A stretch of DNA of 32,271 bases, taken from the NCBI GenBank assembly GCA_002919195.1, contig PKEU01000167.1:1-32271 (forward strand). The letters run 5' to 3'. Positions 24,730 to 32,117 of the stretch are shown here, piece after piece. Made by a program: the position numbers and the translations under genes. The stretch is from a bacterium. Lineage in GTDB: Bacteria > Bacillota > Limnochordia > DTU080 > RSA5. Numbering within the stretch: the stretch's first letter is position 1; every line of letters begins with the position of its first letter. The notes below the pieces were generated by a model, which saw nothing but the letters and a program-made list of their open reading frames with translations, was not told the DNA's origin and made no database searches.

Positions 24730-25689
24730 GTGGGCCGCTATATCGTGAGAAGGATTTTGATCAGCATCCCGACCGTTTTGGGCATTACCGTCGTCGTCTT
24801 TCTCTTAAGCAACATGATTCCAGGCGACCCCATAGACTACATGATCCCTCCGGAGGGCGGCATCGCGCCCGAGACCCTCGAGAGGCTGCGGCAGGCCTAT
24901 GGACTCGATCAGCCTTTGCCAGTCCGGTACGCTGCGTGGCTCAAACAAGCGTTGACGGGAAATCTGGGCTACCGCTTTAAAACCCACGAACCTGTGCTGT
25001 GGGCGATCGCCAACCGGTTCCCGCCCACGCTTCTTTTGATCGGCACCTCGCTGGTGATCGGCACGGTGGTGGGGATTCCCTTAGGGATGATGGCGGCCGT
25101 CCGGCAATACTCGCTGCTCGACCACCTGATGTCCGTGATCGCGTTTTTGGGCGTCTCTTTGCCGGCGTTTTTCGCAGGGTTGCTCGCGATCTACTTCTTT
25201 TCCGTGAAGTGGCCTCTCTTCCCCTCGGGTGGCTGGCAACCGACGGGGGCGGTGGGATTTCACTTCTTGGATCTTGTCCGGCATCTCGTCTTGCCGGCGA
25301 CGGTGCTCGCCTTGATCCACATCGCGACGATCTTGCGCTACACGCGCTCAAGCCTCCTGGAGGTCCTTGAAAAAGAGTACGTGATGACGGCGCGTGCGAA
25401 AGGGCTTGCCGAAAGGTATGTCATCGTGCGTCACGCTCTAAAAAACGCGTTGCTTCCCATCATCACCGTGATCGGGTTGATCATGCCCACTGTGATCGGC
25501 GGCGCGGTATTTACCGAATCCATCTTCTCGTGGCCAGGGATGGGCACGCTGTTTGTCGACGCCGTGGTCTCCCGGGATTATCCGCTCATCATGGGCATGA
25601 CGCTTATCATCGCCATCGCGGTGTTGTTGATCAACCTGGCCGTCGACATCGCCTACGGATTTGTGAATCCAAGGATCCGCTACGAATGA
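24730..25689 (+). CDS. ABC transporter permease, DppB/OppB type
   Basis: The start is GTG 24730 with GGGAGG at 24715-24720, giving 319 residues. YIVRRILISIPTVLGITVVV is the classic DppB N-terminal helix. MIPGDPIDYMIPPEG, the loop YGLDQPLPVRYAAWLKQALT, and EYVMTARAKGLAERYVIVRH (the EAA loop that docks the ATPase) are all family standard. There are six membrane segments. It forms the channel with the next permease, for the family 5 binding protein upstream. The open frame extends to 24679 without family resemblance. Confidence 0.95.
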   Translation: MGRYIVRRILISIPTVLGITVVVFLLSNMIPGDPIDYMIPPEGGIAPETLERLRQAYGLDQPLPVRYAAWLKQALTGNLGYRFKTHEPVLWAIANRFPPTLLLIGTSLVIGTVVGIPLGMMAAVRQYSLLDHLMSVIAFLGVSLPAFFAGLLAIYFFSVKWPLFPSGGWQPTGAVGFHFLDLVRHLVLPATVLALIHIATILRYTRSSLLEVLEKEYVMTARAKGLAERYVIVRHALKNALLPIITVIGLIMPTVIGGAVFTESIFSWPGMGTLFVDAVVSRDYPLIMGMTLIIAIAVLLINLAVDIAYGFVNPRIRYE

Positions 25690-25752
25690 TCGAGGGGGGA
25701 CTGGGTCATCGGAACGGCGCGGCTGGTATCGACTCCCGGGGAATCGCTGGGC

Positions 25753-26595
25753 GTGCAGGCATTGCGGCGATTTTTGCGCCACCGCTTTGCCCTCGCTGGG
25801 CTGGTGGTCTTTTGCCTGATTGCAAGTTCGTGCGCGTTGGCTCCCTACCTTACACCCTACAATCCAAACCAGGTCAACCTGAGAGACGCTGGACAACCCC
25901 CATCGAGCGCGCACTGGTTTGGCACGGACCGGATTGGCCGCGACATCTTGAGCCGCACGCTGTACGGCGGGCGCGTCTCGCTCATGGTGGGGGTCTTGGC
26001 TACGGTGGTCTCTACAGTGATCGGAACGTTGCTCGGCGCGCTCGCGGGCTTTTACCGCGGCTGGGTCGAGACGTGCATCATGCGTCTGACTGATGTCGCG
26101 ATGACGTTTCCTCCCATTATCATTATCATGGTCTTCGTTTCGATCGTCGGTCCGGGAATGTGGAACCTGATCTTCATCCTGGGCATTCTCTCGTGGCCTG
26201 GCGTCTGCCGGCTGGTACGGGCCGAGTTTCTCGCGCTGCGAGAGATGGAGTACGTGGAGGCGTCGATCGCCCTCGGCGCATCGCCCTACCGCGTCATGTT
26301 TCGCCACATCCTTCCCAACGCGATGGCGCCGATTTTGGTCAACGGCTCGTTTGGCACCGCCGCTGCGATTCTCACAGAGTCCGGCCTGAGTTTCTTGGGT
26401 CTTGGCATTCCGCCGCCTACGGCGAGTTGGGGCAACATGCTCAACAACGCCCGAGTGATCAGCGTGCTGGAGTCGCAACCGTGGATTTGGCTGCCTCCAG
26501 GGATCATGATCGTCTTGTCGGTGCTCGCTATCAACTTCATTGGCGACGGCCTGAGGGACGCGTTGGATCCCAAGAGCCGCCAGTCGCGGACGTGA
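25753..26595 (+). CDS. ABC transporter permease, DppC/OppC type
   Basis: At least 280 residues from GTG 25753. ALRRFLRHRFALAGLVVFCL is the N-terminal helix. HWFGTDRIGRDILSRTLYGG and the EAA loop REMEYVEASIALGASPYRVM are DppC landmarks, followed by GLSFLGLGIPPPTASWGNML and FIGDGLRDALDPK. The frame is open upstream back to the TGA at 25687-25689, and the intervening residues (TARLVSTPGESLG) look like a normal DppC N-terminus. The true start may therefore be an unusual codon near 25704-25725. Together with the gene 63 nt upstream it forms the membrane channel. No DppD/DppF-like ATPase gene follows, so the ATPase must be supplied in trans. Confidence 0.94.
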   Translation: MQALRRFLRHRFALAGLVVFCLIASSCALAPYLTPYNPNQVNLRDAGQPPSSAHWFGTDRIGRDILSRTLYGGRVSLMVGVLATVVSTVIGTLLGALAGFYRGWVETCIMRLTDVAMTFPPIIIIMVFVSIVGPGMWNLIFILGILSWPGVCRLVRAEFLALREMEYVEASIALGASPYRVMFRHILPNAMAPILVNGSFGTAAAILTESGLSFLGLGIPPPTASWGNMLNNARVISVLESQPWIWLPPGIMIVLSVLAINFIGDGLRDALDPKSRQSRT

Positions 26596-26642
26596 GGGTA
26601 TAAGGCGCAACGTGAGGTGCCCGGCGGGAGAGGAGATGACGC

Positions 26643-27761
26643 ATGAACCGGAAGATTGGTTTTGCGGTAGTCGGCACGGGTTTCATCGGCAGTTTTGAGG
26701 CGCGGGTCGTTCACGCCCATCCCGGGTCCAAGGTGGTGGCCGTCGCCGGAGGGAGGAGCGGACGGGCGGCCCAGCTCGCACGGGAGCTCGGATGTGAATG
26801 GAGCCATGCCATAGGGGAGGTGATCCACCGGCCCGACGTCGAGGCGGTCATCGTCGCAACGCCTAACGACTCCCACGTGGAGCCCGTCGTGCAGGCGGCT
26901 CACGCGGGAAAGCACATCTTTCTCGAAAAGCCGATGGCCCTCGCGGTGGAAGATTGCGACCGCATGATTGAGGCGATCGAGCGGGGCGGTGTCCGCTTTA
27001 TGCTCGGGACGATGATGCATTTTTACGAGGGCTTCCAGCGCATCAAGCGCTTGATCGACCAGGGGGCGATCGGCCGGCCTCTCGTGGGATACGCCGCCCG
27101 TACCGGGTGGGAACGGCCCCAAGCCGAGGTGAGCTGGAAAAAGATGCAAGCGCGCTCTGGAGGCCACCTTTTTCACCACATCCACGAAATCGACCTCTTG
27201 CGGTGGTGGATGGGCGACGTGAAAAACGTCTTCGCCCGGGCTGCCAACTTCGCCCATAAGGGTCCGGGCTTTGGCGACGAGCACGACGTCGTCCTTGTGA
27301 GTCTCGAGTTTGAGAGTGGAGCCCTTGCTCATATGGAGTACGGGTCCGGATTTCATATGGGCGAGCATTCGGTCAAGATCAACGGAGAGCGGGGCGGCTT
27401 TCATGTGATCAATGCCGAGTCGCAGGTGCTGTTCCGGCAAGAGGGTCGAGCTGACGAGGTCTTTCCCATCTTTGACGACGACCGGGCCAACCGTTCGCTG
27501 AAAAGGCTTTTCGAGGAGACCGACGGGGGGATCGCGTACGGCCGCCCGGGGGATCAGCCGCGCTACTACCTCGGTCGCGCCATCCAAACGGAGCTCCACC
27601 GCTTTATCGAAGTGCTTCATGGTTCGCCTATCAGCCCCGAAGAGGCCTGGCTTTTTGACCCGTACCAAGGGCGGGCGGCCGTAGCGGTAGCCGAGGCGGC
27701 GTTGGAGTCAGCAAGGACCGGCGAGGCAGTTTCTCCGGCACGGGTTTCTCCCGCACGTTAG
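26643..27761 (+). CDS. Gfo/Idh/MocA-family NAD(P)-dependent oxidoreductase
   Basis: This 372-residue protein starts at ATG 26643 with GGAGAGGAG upstream. VVGTGFIGSFEARVV (GxGxxG at 11-16) binds the dinucleotide, and EKPMAL (E95-K96-P97) is the family catalytic motif. GGHLFHHIHEIDLLRWWMGD carries the catalytic histidine/aspartate region of the C-terminal sheet domain. The family oxidises or isomerises sugars, inositols and sugar acids. It follows the second permease by 47 nt, so it is likely co-transcribed and acts on the imported compound. The last 30 residues (ALESARTGEAVSPARVS...) are a short Ala/Pro tail. Substrate unknown. Confidence 0.93.
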   Translation: MNRKIGFAVVGTGFIGSFEARVVHAHPGSKVVAVAGGRSGRAAQLARELGCEWSHAIGEVIHRPDVEAVIVATPNDSHVEPVVQAAHAGKHIFLEKPMALAVEDCDRMIEAIERGGVRFMLGTMMHFYEGFQRIKRLIDQGAIGRPLVGYAARTGWERPQAEVSWKKMQARSGGHLFHHIHEIDLLRWWMGDVKNVFARAANFAHKGPGFGDEHDVVLVSLEFESGALAHMEYGSGFHMGEHSVKINGERGGFHVINAESQVLFRQEGRADEVFPIFDDDRANRSLKRLFEETDGGIAYGRPGDQPRYYLGRAIQTELHRFIEVLHGSPISPEEAWLFDPYQGRAAVAVAEAALESARTGEAVSPARVSPAR

Positions 27762-27957
27762 AGACGGCGGGCGTAAGGTCGCCGCATGGCAGCGCGCCGC
27801 TTCGTAGGAGGTCCATAGGGCGGGTCCGTGGGGTTGTGGCAGCTTTGGGGGAGGTCTCTCCAAACACCGAATCGAAGTAGGACGCTAATCGACGGAAAAT
27901 TGGGCGAAAGGAGGGTGGAGGAGGGCGGGTATCAGGCGACATGCAACGGGAAGGAGC
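27762..27957 (+). other. Gap upstream of the xylanase
   Basis: About 195 nt, purine-rich near its 3' end with several GGAGG-like strings (27910-27955). No promoter hexamer pair, terminator or catabolite-response palindrome was convincing. Confidence 0.35.
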
Positions 27958-29394
27958 GTGTTGCTGCAAGTGACTTGTCGTCCCGTGCGGATCGTTGAGG
28001 TCATTTTGCGGACACTTTTGCTTTTTCTGCTCTTGGTCGATGGTGCCTGGGCAGCTGCGGCAGATCAGATAGGTGGGAGAAACGTGACTATGCCCTTTCG
28101 CAATACTTTGGAAGTTCCATCGCTCAAGGAGATCTATAAAGACCGCTTTCTGGTCGGATTTGCGGCGGGCCTTTATTACACCGAGGTAGAAGAACTGATG
28201 GCCCGCCATTACAATGCCTTGACGCCCGAAAATGAGATGAAATGGAGCTCGGTGCAGCCTGCACCGGGGAGGTTTAGCTTTGGCGCCGCTGACCAATTGG
28301 CTCGGTTTGCTGAGGAAAATGGAATGAAACTGATCGGCCACACCTTGGTGTGGCATTCGCAGACGCCCCGCTGGGTGTGGGAGCATCCTGACGGCAAGGC
28401 CCGCTCGCGAGAAGAAGGGCTTGCCCTCATGGAGGAGCATATCCGGACGGTCGCTGGGCGATATGCGGGACGCATCTATCAATGGGACGTGGTCAACGAG
28501 GCTGTCGAGGAGTACAACGGTGTGTGGCAGCTGCGGGATTCTCCGTGGCTGCGAGTTGTCGGCGAGGATTATCTTGAACATGCGTTTCGCCTGGCCCATG
28601 AAGTGGATCCGGAGGCGCTCCTTTTTTACAACGATTACAATACGGCGGATCCGGGAAAAAGAGATCGCATTTACCAGCTCGCCAAGGAGTTGCTCGAGAA
28701 GGGCGTCCCAATTCATGGCATCGGGATGCAGGGACATTGGAGCCTTTACCACCCTTCGGCGGAGCAGATCCGGCAAGCCATCGAAAAGTACTCGTCCTTG
28801 GGTCTGAAAGTGAGCATCACGGAGCTGGATGTGAGCGTATACGCCTGGAACGATCGCAGTAACCGTTACCCTGGGGAGTTGCCCGAAGAGCTCCTTTACC
28901 GCCAGGCGGAGCGATATGCAGAGATTTTCCGGATCTTCGACGAATACCACCATGTGATCGATCGGGTCACCTTTTGGGGAACGACCGACGCCCGGAGCTG
29001 GCTCAATCATTTTCCCCAACGCAACCGGCCGGATCATCCGCTGCTCTTTGACCGGAAAAACCAACCGAAACCAGCTTTTTGGGCCATCGTCGACCCCTAC
29101 CGCCCATGGTATGCCAATCGGGCGCAATACCTTGGGGCCGCAGTCTTTGAGACGGCGGAGGGTGAAGAGGTCGGCACGATCATTCCCGGCGACTACCAGC
29201 TCGACGAACTGAAGGATCAAGGGTTTGCCCTCGACCGGGTTGCCCGCGTGCGCCTTGAGCGGGGACACGTGGTCACCTTTTTCGAAAGCCCCGACGGAGG
29301 CGGTCGCATGTGGTCGTATTCTGGGGAGGCCGATCTCGACGGTGCGCGCCTTGTGCGCGAGGCCAGGGCGATGAAGGTTGAGTTTGTCGAGTGA
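27958..29394 (+). CDS. Secreted GH10 endo-beta-1,4-xylanase with extra C-terminal domain
   Basis: This 478-residue protein opens with a signal peptide (about 1-34, with ILRTLLLFLLLVDGAWA). The GH10 barrel covers about 50-385: LVGFAAGLYYTEVEELMARH, NALTPENEMKWSSVQP, LIGHTLVWHSQTP, then WDVVNEAVEEYNGVW with acid/base E181, LLFYNDYN, IHGIGMQGHW and SITELDVSVY with nucleophile E289. It ends RVTFWGTTDARSWLN and LLFDRKNQPKPAFWAIV. It would cut xylan outside the cell. Residues 391-478 are an additional domain of two similar parts (AAVFETAEGEEVGTIIPGDY and VVTFFESPDGGGRMWSYSGE) that resembles beta-gamma crystallin Greek keys. GTG 27958 is close to AAGGAG, so TTG 27961 or a later start is possible. 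Confidence 0.95.
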   Translation: MLLQVTCRPVRIVEVILRTLLLFLLLVDGAWAAAADQIGGRNVTMPFRNTLEVPSLKEIYKDRFLVGFAAGLYYTEVEELMARHYNALTPENEMKWSSVQPAPGRFSFGAADQLARFAEENGMKLIGHTLVWHSQTPRWVWEHPDGKARSREEGLALMEEHIRTVAGRYAGRIYQWDVVNEAVEEYNGVWQLRDSPWLRVVGEDYLEHAFRLAHEVDPEALLFYNDYNTADPGKRDRIYQLAKELLEKGVPIHGIGMQGHWSLYHPSAEQIRQAIEKYSSLGLKVSITELDVSVYAWNDRSNRYPGELPEELLYRQAERYAEIFRIFDEYHHVIDRVTFWGTTDARSWLNHFPQRNRPDHPLLFDRKNQPKPAFWAIVDPYRPWYANRAQYLGAAVFETAEGEEVGTIIPGDYQLDELKDQGFALDRVARVRLERGHVVTFFESPDGGGRMWSYSGEADLDGARLVREARAMKVEFVE

Positions 29395-29443
29395 GCGAGA
29401 GTTCCAGGCTGGGTGCCGTATCCGGGGATGTGAGGTGGCACGG

Positions 29444-30484
29444 TTGCAGGCTGTCATCATTGCAGAGCCAGGGAAGGTGGACATCGTAACAGCGGAGCCA
29501 GAAACAGGGTCTCCGGCGCCAGGCTTCGTACGAGTGGCTTTGATTCAAGGCGGGATCTGCGGCTCCGACCTCGCGGCTTACTTGGGTACGTCGCCGATGG
29601 TCCGTTATCCGCGGGTGATCGGCCACGAACTGGTCGGCGAGGTCGTCGAGACTGGTCCGGATGCCGCGGCATGGTTGGGCAAGCGGGTCGTCGTCGAACC
29701 CATGCTTCCCTGCGGCAAATGCTACCCGTGTCGCATCGGGCGCTACAACGCATGCGTTGATCTCAAGGTGATGGGCGTCCACGTTGACGGCGGGCTCCGT
29801 GGGGTCTTCGACGTGCCCGTCTCCAACCTGTATGAGGTGCCCGAGGGCATTTCGGCCGACGCTGCCGTCCTCGCAGAACCGCTCACCATCGCCCTGCAGG
29901 CCATCACCCGGCCGAAGGTCTCGAAAGGAGAGCGGGTGTTGATCTTCGGTGCGGGTCCCATCGGGCTCTTGGTGTTGCAGGCAGCGGTCGCGTATATCGG
30001 CGCGGAGGCGATGGTCGTTGACGTTCGCGCCGACCGGCTCGAGGCGGCGAAGAGGCTGGGCGCGGGCGTCGTGTACGACGTGTCCGGTTGGGCGGGGGAG
30101 GGCACCGATCCTGGCCTCATCGCCGCGGTCCGAGAGTGGACGCAAGGTGAGATGGTTCACGTGGCTGTTGAGGCGTCGGGTCATCCGGCCTCGATGACAG
30201 CAGCGGTCGACTGCATCGCGCATTGCGGGCGCATTTCCATGGTTGGATGGAACAAAGGGCCGATCGTGGTCGACACGGTGCAACTGATGAGGAAAGAGGC
30301 GGACGTTTACGGTTCGAGAAACAGCACGCGCATGTTTCCCAAGGCGTTGGAGGTTCTGGCAGGCGGGCACATTGATGTGGAGACGATGATCACCCACCGC
30401 ATGCCGCTGTCCGACGCCCGCGCTGCCCTCGAACTGATGAAAGACCCGAAATCCGGCGCGATCAAAATCGTGCTTCGGCCATAG
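29444..30484 (+). CDS. Zinc-dependent medium-chain dehydrogenase (sugar alcohol / sugar acid type)
   Basis: From TTG 29444, with GAGGTGG 6 nt upstream, the product is 346 residues. C39 (GGICGSD) and H61-E62 (IGHELVGEVVETG) bind catalytic zinc. C90, C93, C96 and C104 (CGKCYPCRIGRYNAC) bind structural zinc. VLIFGAGPIGLLVLQAAVAY is the NAD-binding Rossmann motif. The family oxidises polyols, threonine or sugar acids such as galactonate. It begins about 50 nt after the xylanase stop, so it probably belongs to the same carbohydrate locus. The frame is open to 29378 but the added residues are not homologous; GTG 29435 is an alternative start. Confidence 0.9.
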   Translation: MQAVIIAEPGKVDIVTAEPETGSPAPGFVRVALIQGGICGSDLAAYLGTSPMVRYPRVIGHELVGEVVETGPDAAAWLGKRVVVEPMLPCGKCYPCRIGRYNACVDLKVMGVHVDGGLRGVFDVPVSNLYEVPEGISADAAVLAEPLTIALQAITRPKVSKGERVLIFGAGPIGLLVLQAAVAYIGAEAMVVDVRADRLEAAKRLGAGVVYDVSGWAGEGTDPGLIAAVREWTQGEMVHVAVEASGHPASMTAAVDCIAHCGRISMVGWNKGPIVVDTVQLMRKEADVYGSRNSTRMFPKALEVLAGGHIDVETMITHRMPLSDARAALELMKDPKSGAIKIVLRP

Positions 30485-30542
30485 CGTCGAACCTGGGTGG
30501 CGCGCATCGCCCAAGCGCTCGGGCGCTTGGACTGTATGGAAA

Positions 30543-30569
30543 GGGACGGAGGGCAGAACCCTCCGTCCC
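30543..30569. terminator. Bidirectional terminator hairpin
   Basis: GGGACGGAGGG (30543-30553), CAGAA, CCCTCCGTCCC (30559-30569) is a perfect 11-bp stem. On the minus strand it is followed by TTTCC. It lies between the stop of the dehydrogenase gene and the stop of gerW, which converge, so it probably ends both transcripts. A partial echo of the right arm (CCGTCCCTGC) recurs just after it. Confidence 0.75.
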
Positions 30570-30600
30570 TGCTTCCGTCCCTGCTATCGCCCCTGTGGTG

Positions 30601-30690
30601 GAGTGTTTGTGTCTTCAAGAGTGTCGTGTCTTTGCGAGTGCTTGTGTCTGCAAACGTGCCGTGTTTCCACGAGTGCTTGTGTCTTGCAAC
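30601..30690 (+). repeat. 35-bp tandem repeat, about 2.6 copies
   Basis: Unit 1 is 30601-30635, unit 2 is 30636-30670, and a partial unit 3 runs 30671-30690. Each begins GAGTGYTTGTGTCT and contains GTGYCGTGT. Units 1 and 2 are roughly 80% identical. It is non-coding, between convergent genes. Confidence 0.8.
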
Positions 30691-30749
30691 CGGGACCCAG
30701 CGAGACCGTGTGCCCCCTTGCCGTCGTGCCGGGGCCCACGACTCGCCAA

Positions 30750-31154
30750 TCAGTCCTCCTCTTGGTCCTTCGTTTCTTCGCTTTCCTCCGCCTTGCTATC
30801 CTCTTTGGACTTCGAGACCTTGATCGGAAGCTTTTCCAGCAAGTCGGGGAGCGCGTCGAGGAGTTTCTCAAGGGAACTCGGCTTGCCCGCACCTTTCCCT
30901 GAAGTCGGTACGAAGCTAACTTCGTCCCCCTTGACGACCATCATCCCGACGACCGAGATGCGGCCGCCGCCACCGCCGCCACCGCCACCAGCTCCTTGGC
31001 TCCCGTCATCTCCGGCTCCGATGCCGAAACCGAAGGTCACGTTGAGCACCGGAATCATCGTGACGTCGCCGACGGTGATCGACTCACCAACGACGGTCTC
31101 ACTCTTGAGGGTCTCGGTGATCTTTTGGATGATGCTCTCTAGGTCGAACTTCAT
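30750..31154 (-). CDS. gerW: GerW-family sporulation protein (YtfJ)
   Basis: This 134-residue protein starts at ATG 31154, overlapping the DUF2953 stop (ATGA), with AAGGAGG 10 nt upstream. MKFDLESIIQKITETLKSET, VVGESITVGDVTMIPVLNVT and FGFGIGAGDD are typical GerW/YtfJ. The poly-Gly run (about residues 56-65) followed by RISVVGMMVVKGDEVSFVP is the family core. In Bacillus, YtfJ is a forespore protein linked to germination. The C-terminal 25 residues are acidic and lysine-rich (KEDSKAEESEETKDQ). Pairing with a DUF2953 gene is the usual spore-former arrangement and marks the host as endospore-forming. Confidence 0.92.
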   Translation of the reverse strand: MKFDLESIIQKITETLKSETVVGESITVGDVTMIPVLNVTFGFGIGAGDDGSQGAGGGGGGGGGRISVVGMMVVKGDEVSFVPTSGKGAGKPSSLEKLLDALPDLLEKLPIKVSKSKEDSKAEESEETKDQEED

Positions 31155-32104
31155 GTGGGTTGAACCTCCTTGATGTCTTGTGGTTTCCGTCGTATCGACG
31201 GCAATCTCCGCTTGACCTCGGACCACCAAAGGGGCCTTACGCCGGGCCGAAAGGCCGTGCGGATCAAGAGAAGCAGCACTCGCCACGGGTACGCTCTGAG
31301 GCTTACCTCAAGCCAGCCGTCGAGTCGCCCCCGGGAGAAGTCGGGTGTCAACTTGAGCGCCGGCCAAGGAACCAAGACGGCAGTGAAGCCGCACATCATC
31401 CCTGTCGCGAAGGGATCACGAAACCCGTAGACGAGGTCTCCTCTTAGGGACAGCTTGAGTTCCTTTTTCGCTCGCCCAAGCAGCCATTTCGCCTCGGGGG
31501 CGAGCCTTGCCAGCGTTGCGAGATCGAGCGACCGGCGGCGCTGTTGCCGTCGGTGCTGTTGCTGGCGGTGTTCTTGCCGCTGTTGCTGGCGGTGCTGGTG
31601 CTGTCGGTCCTGTCGGTCCTGTCGATCCTGGCGGTGCAGTCGATGCCGGTACTGTTGCTTCCCGTGCTGTTGCTGTCGGTGCAGTTGTTGCCAGTGCTGT
31701 CGCTGCCGACGCTGTCGCTGCCGGTGCGGCTCGAGATGCTCACCCTCTCGCGCGGGTTGGAACGCTTCCTCCGGGCCCTGAGGCCGGTCCTCCTTCTCTT
31801 GGTCCTTGGGCTCTCCCGGCTCATCGAGGCGCTGGGTTTGACGTATCGGCCGGGTGATCCCAAACAGTCGCCAGTGCGTTGTTGCCGCGCTGTCCTGGTG
31901 AACCGCATGGATCTGCAAGGCGCCAAAGAAGGCTCTCAATTCAGCCCGCATCGTGAGCCCATCCCAGTCAAAGAGCTGCTCTTCGTCGATGTGTATTGAG
32001 GATAGTTTGGCCTTGACGTGAACGGGCGGGAGGCTGAGGGCCGCTAACAGGACCAAGGCGAGGCCGACAACGCCCACCACCAACCAGAGCAGGGCAAGAA
32101 ACAA
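31151..32104 (-). CDS. DUF2953 (YtfI-like) membrane protein with long Gln/Arg/His-rich insert
   Basis: The N-terminal membrane helix (FLALLWLVVGVVGLALVLLA) and C-terminal DUF2953 core are intact: KKELKLSLRGDLVYGFRDPF, ATGMMCGFTAVLVPWPALKL and PDFSRGRLDGWLEVSLRAYP. Between them lie an acidic stretch and about 62 residues of Q, R and H, encoded by 15-bp and 9-bp repeats (31541-31726). In spore-formers the gene pairs with ytfJ; its role is unknown but presumably spore-related. The start is uncertain. TTG 32104 has no near ribosome site, whereas AAAAGGAGG (32131-32139) sits 8 nt from an in-frame ATT (32122-32120) that overlaps the upstream stop, so the protein may start there or at CTG 32116. Confidence 0.8.
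   Translation of the reverse strand: MFLALLWLVVGVVGLALVLLAALSLPPVHVKAKLSSIHIDEEQLFDWDGLTMRAELRAFFGALQIHAVHQDSAATTHWRLFGITRPIRQTQRLDEPGEPKDQEKEDRPQGPEEAFQPAREGEHLEPHRQRQRRQRQHWQQLHRQQQHGKQQYRHRLHRQDRQDRQDRQHQHRQQQRQEHRQQQHRRQQRRRSLDLATLARLAPEAKWLLGRAKKELKLSLRGDLVYGFRDPFATGMMCGFTAVLVPWPALKLTPDFSRGRLDGWLEVSLRAYPWRVLLLLIRTAFRPGVRPLWWSEVKRRLPSIRRKPQDIKEVQPT
31541..31726 (-). repeat. Degenerate 15-bp/9-bp minisatellite within DUF2953 gene
   Basis: Read on the plus strand, units follow CTGTYGCTGYCGGTG (15 bp) with a central run of CTGTCGGTC (9 bp, three nearly perfect copies near 31604-31630). Total 186 nt, divisible by three. All three minus-strand frames are largely free of stops here. It encodes the Gln/Arg/His-rich segment. 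Confidence 0.85.
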
Positions 32105-32117
32105 GGCTGAGATCAGC

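Noticed and set aside
27631-29484. 617-residue minus-strand open frame opposite the xylanase
   Set aside because: The plus-strand frame carries a full GH10 domain with both catalytic glutamates; the opposite frame shows no family motif and has a compositionally biased sequence.
30601-30690. CRISPR-like array
   Set aside because: Units are directly adjacent without spacers, only 2.6 copies, and no cas gene lies nearby.
31541-31726. Frameshifted DUF2953 pseudogene
   Set aside because: Both the N-terminal helix and the C-terminal core are in the same frame across the repeat, and the repeat length is a multiple of three.
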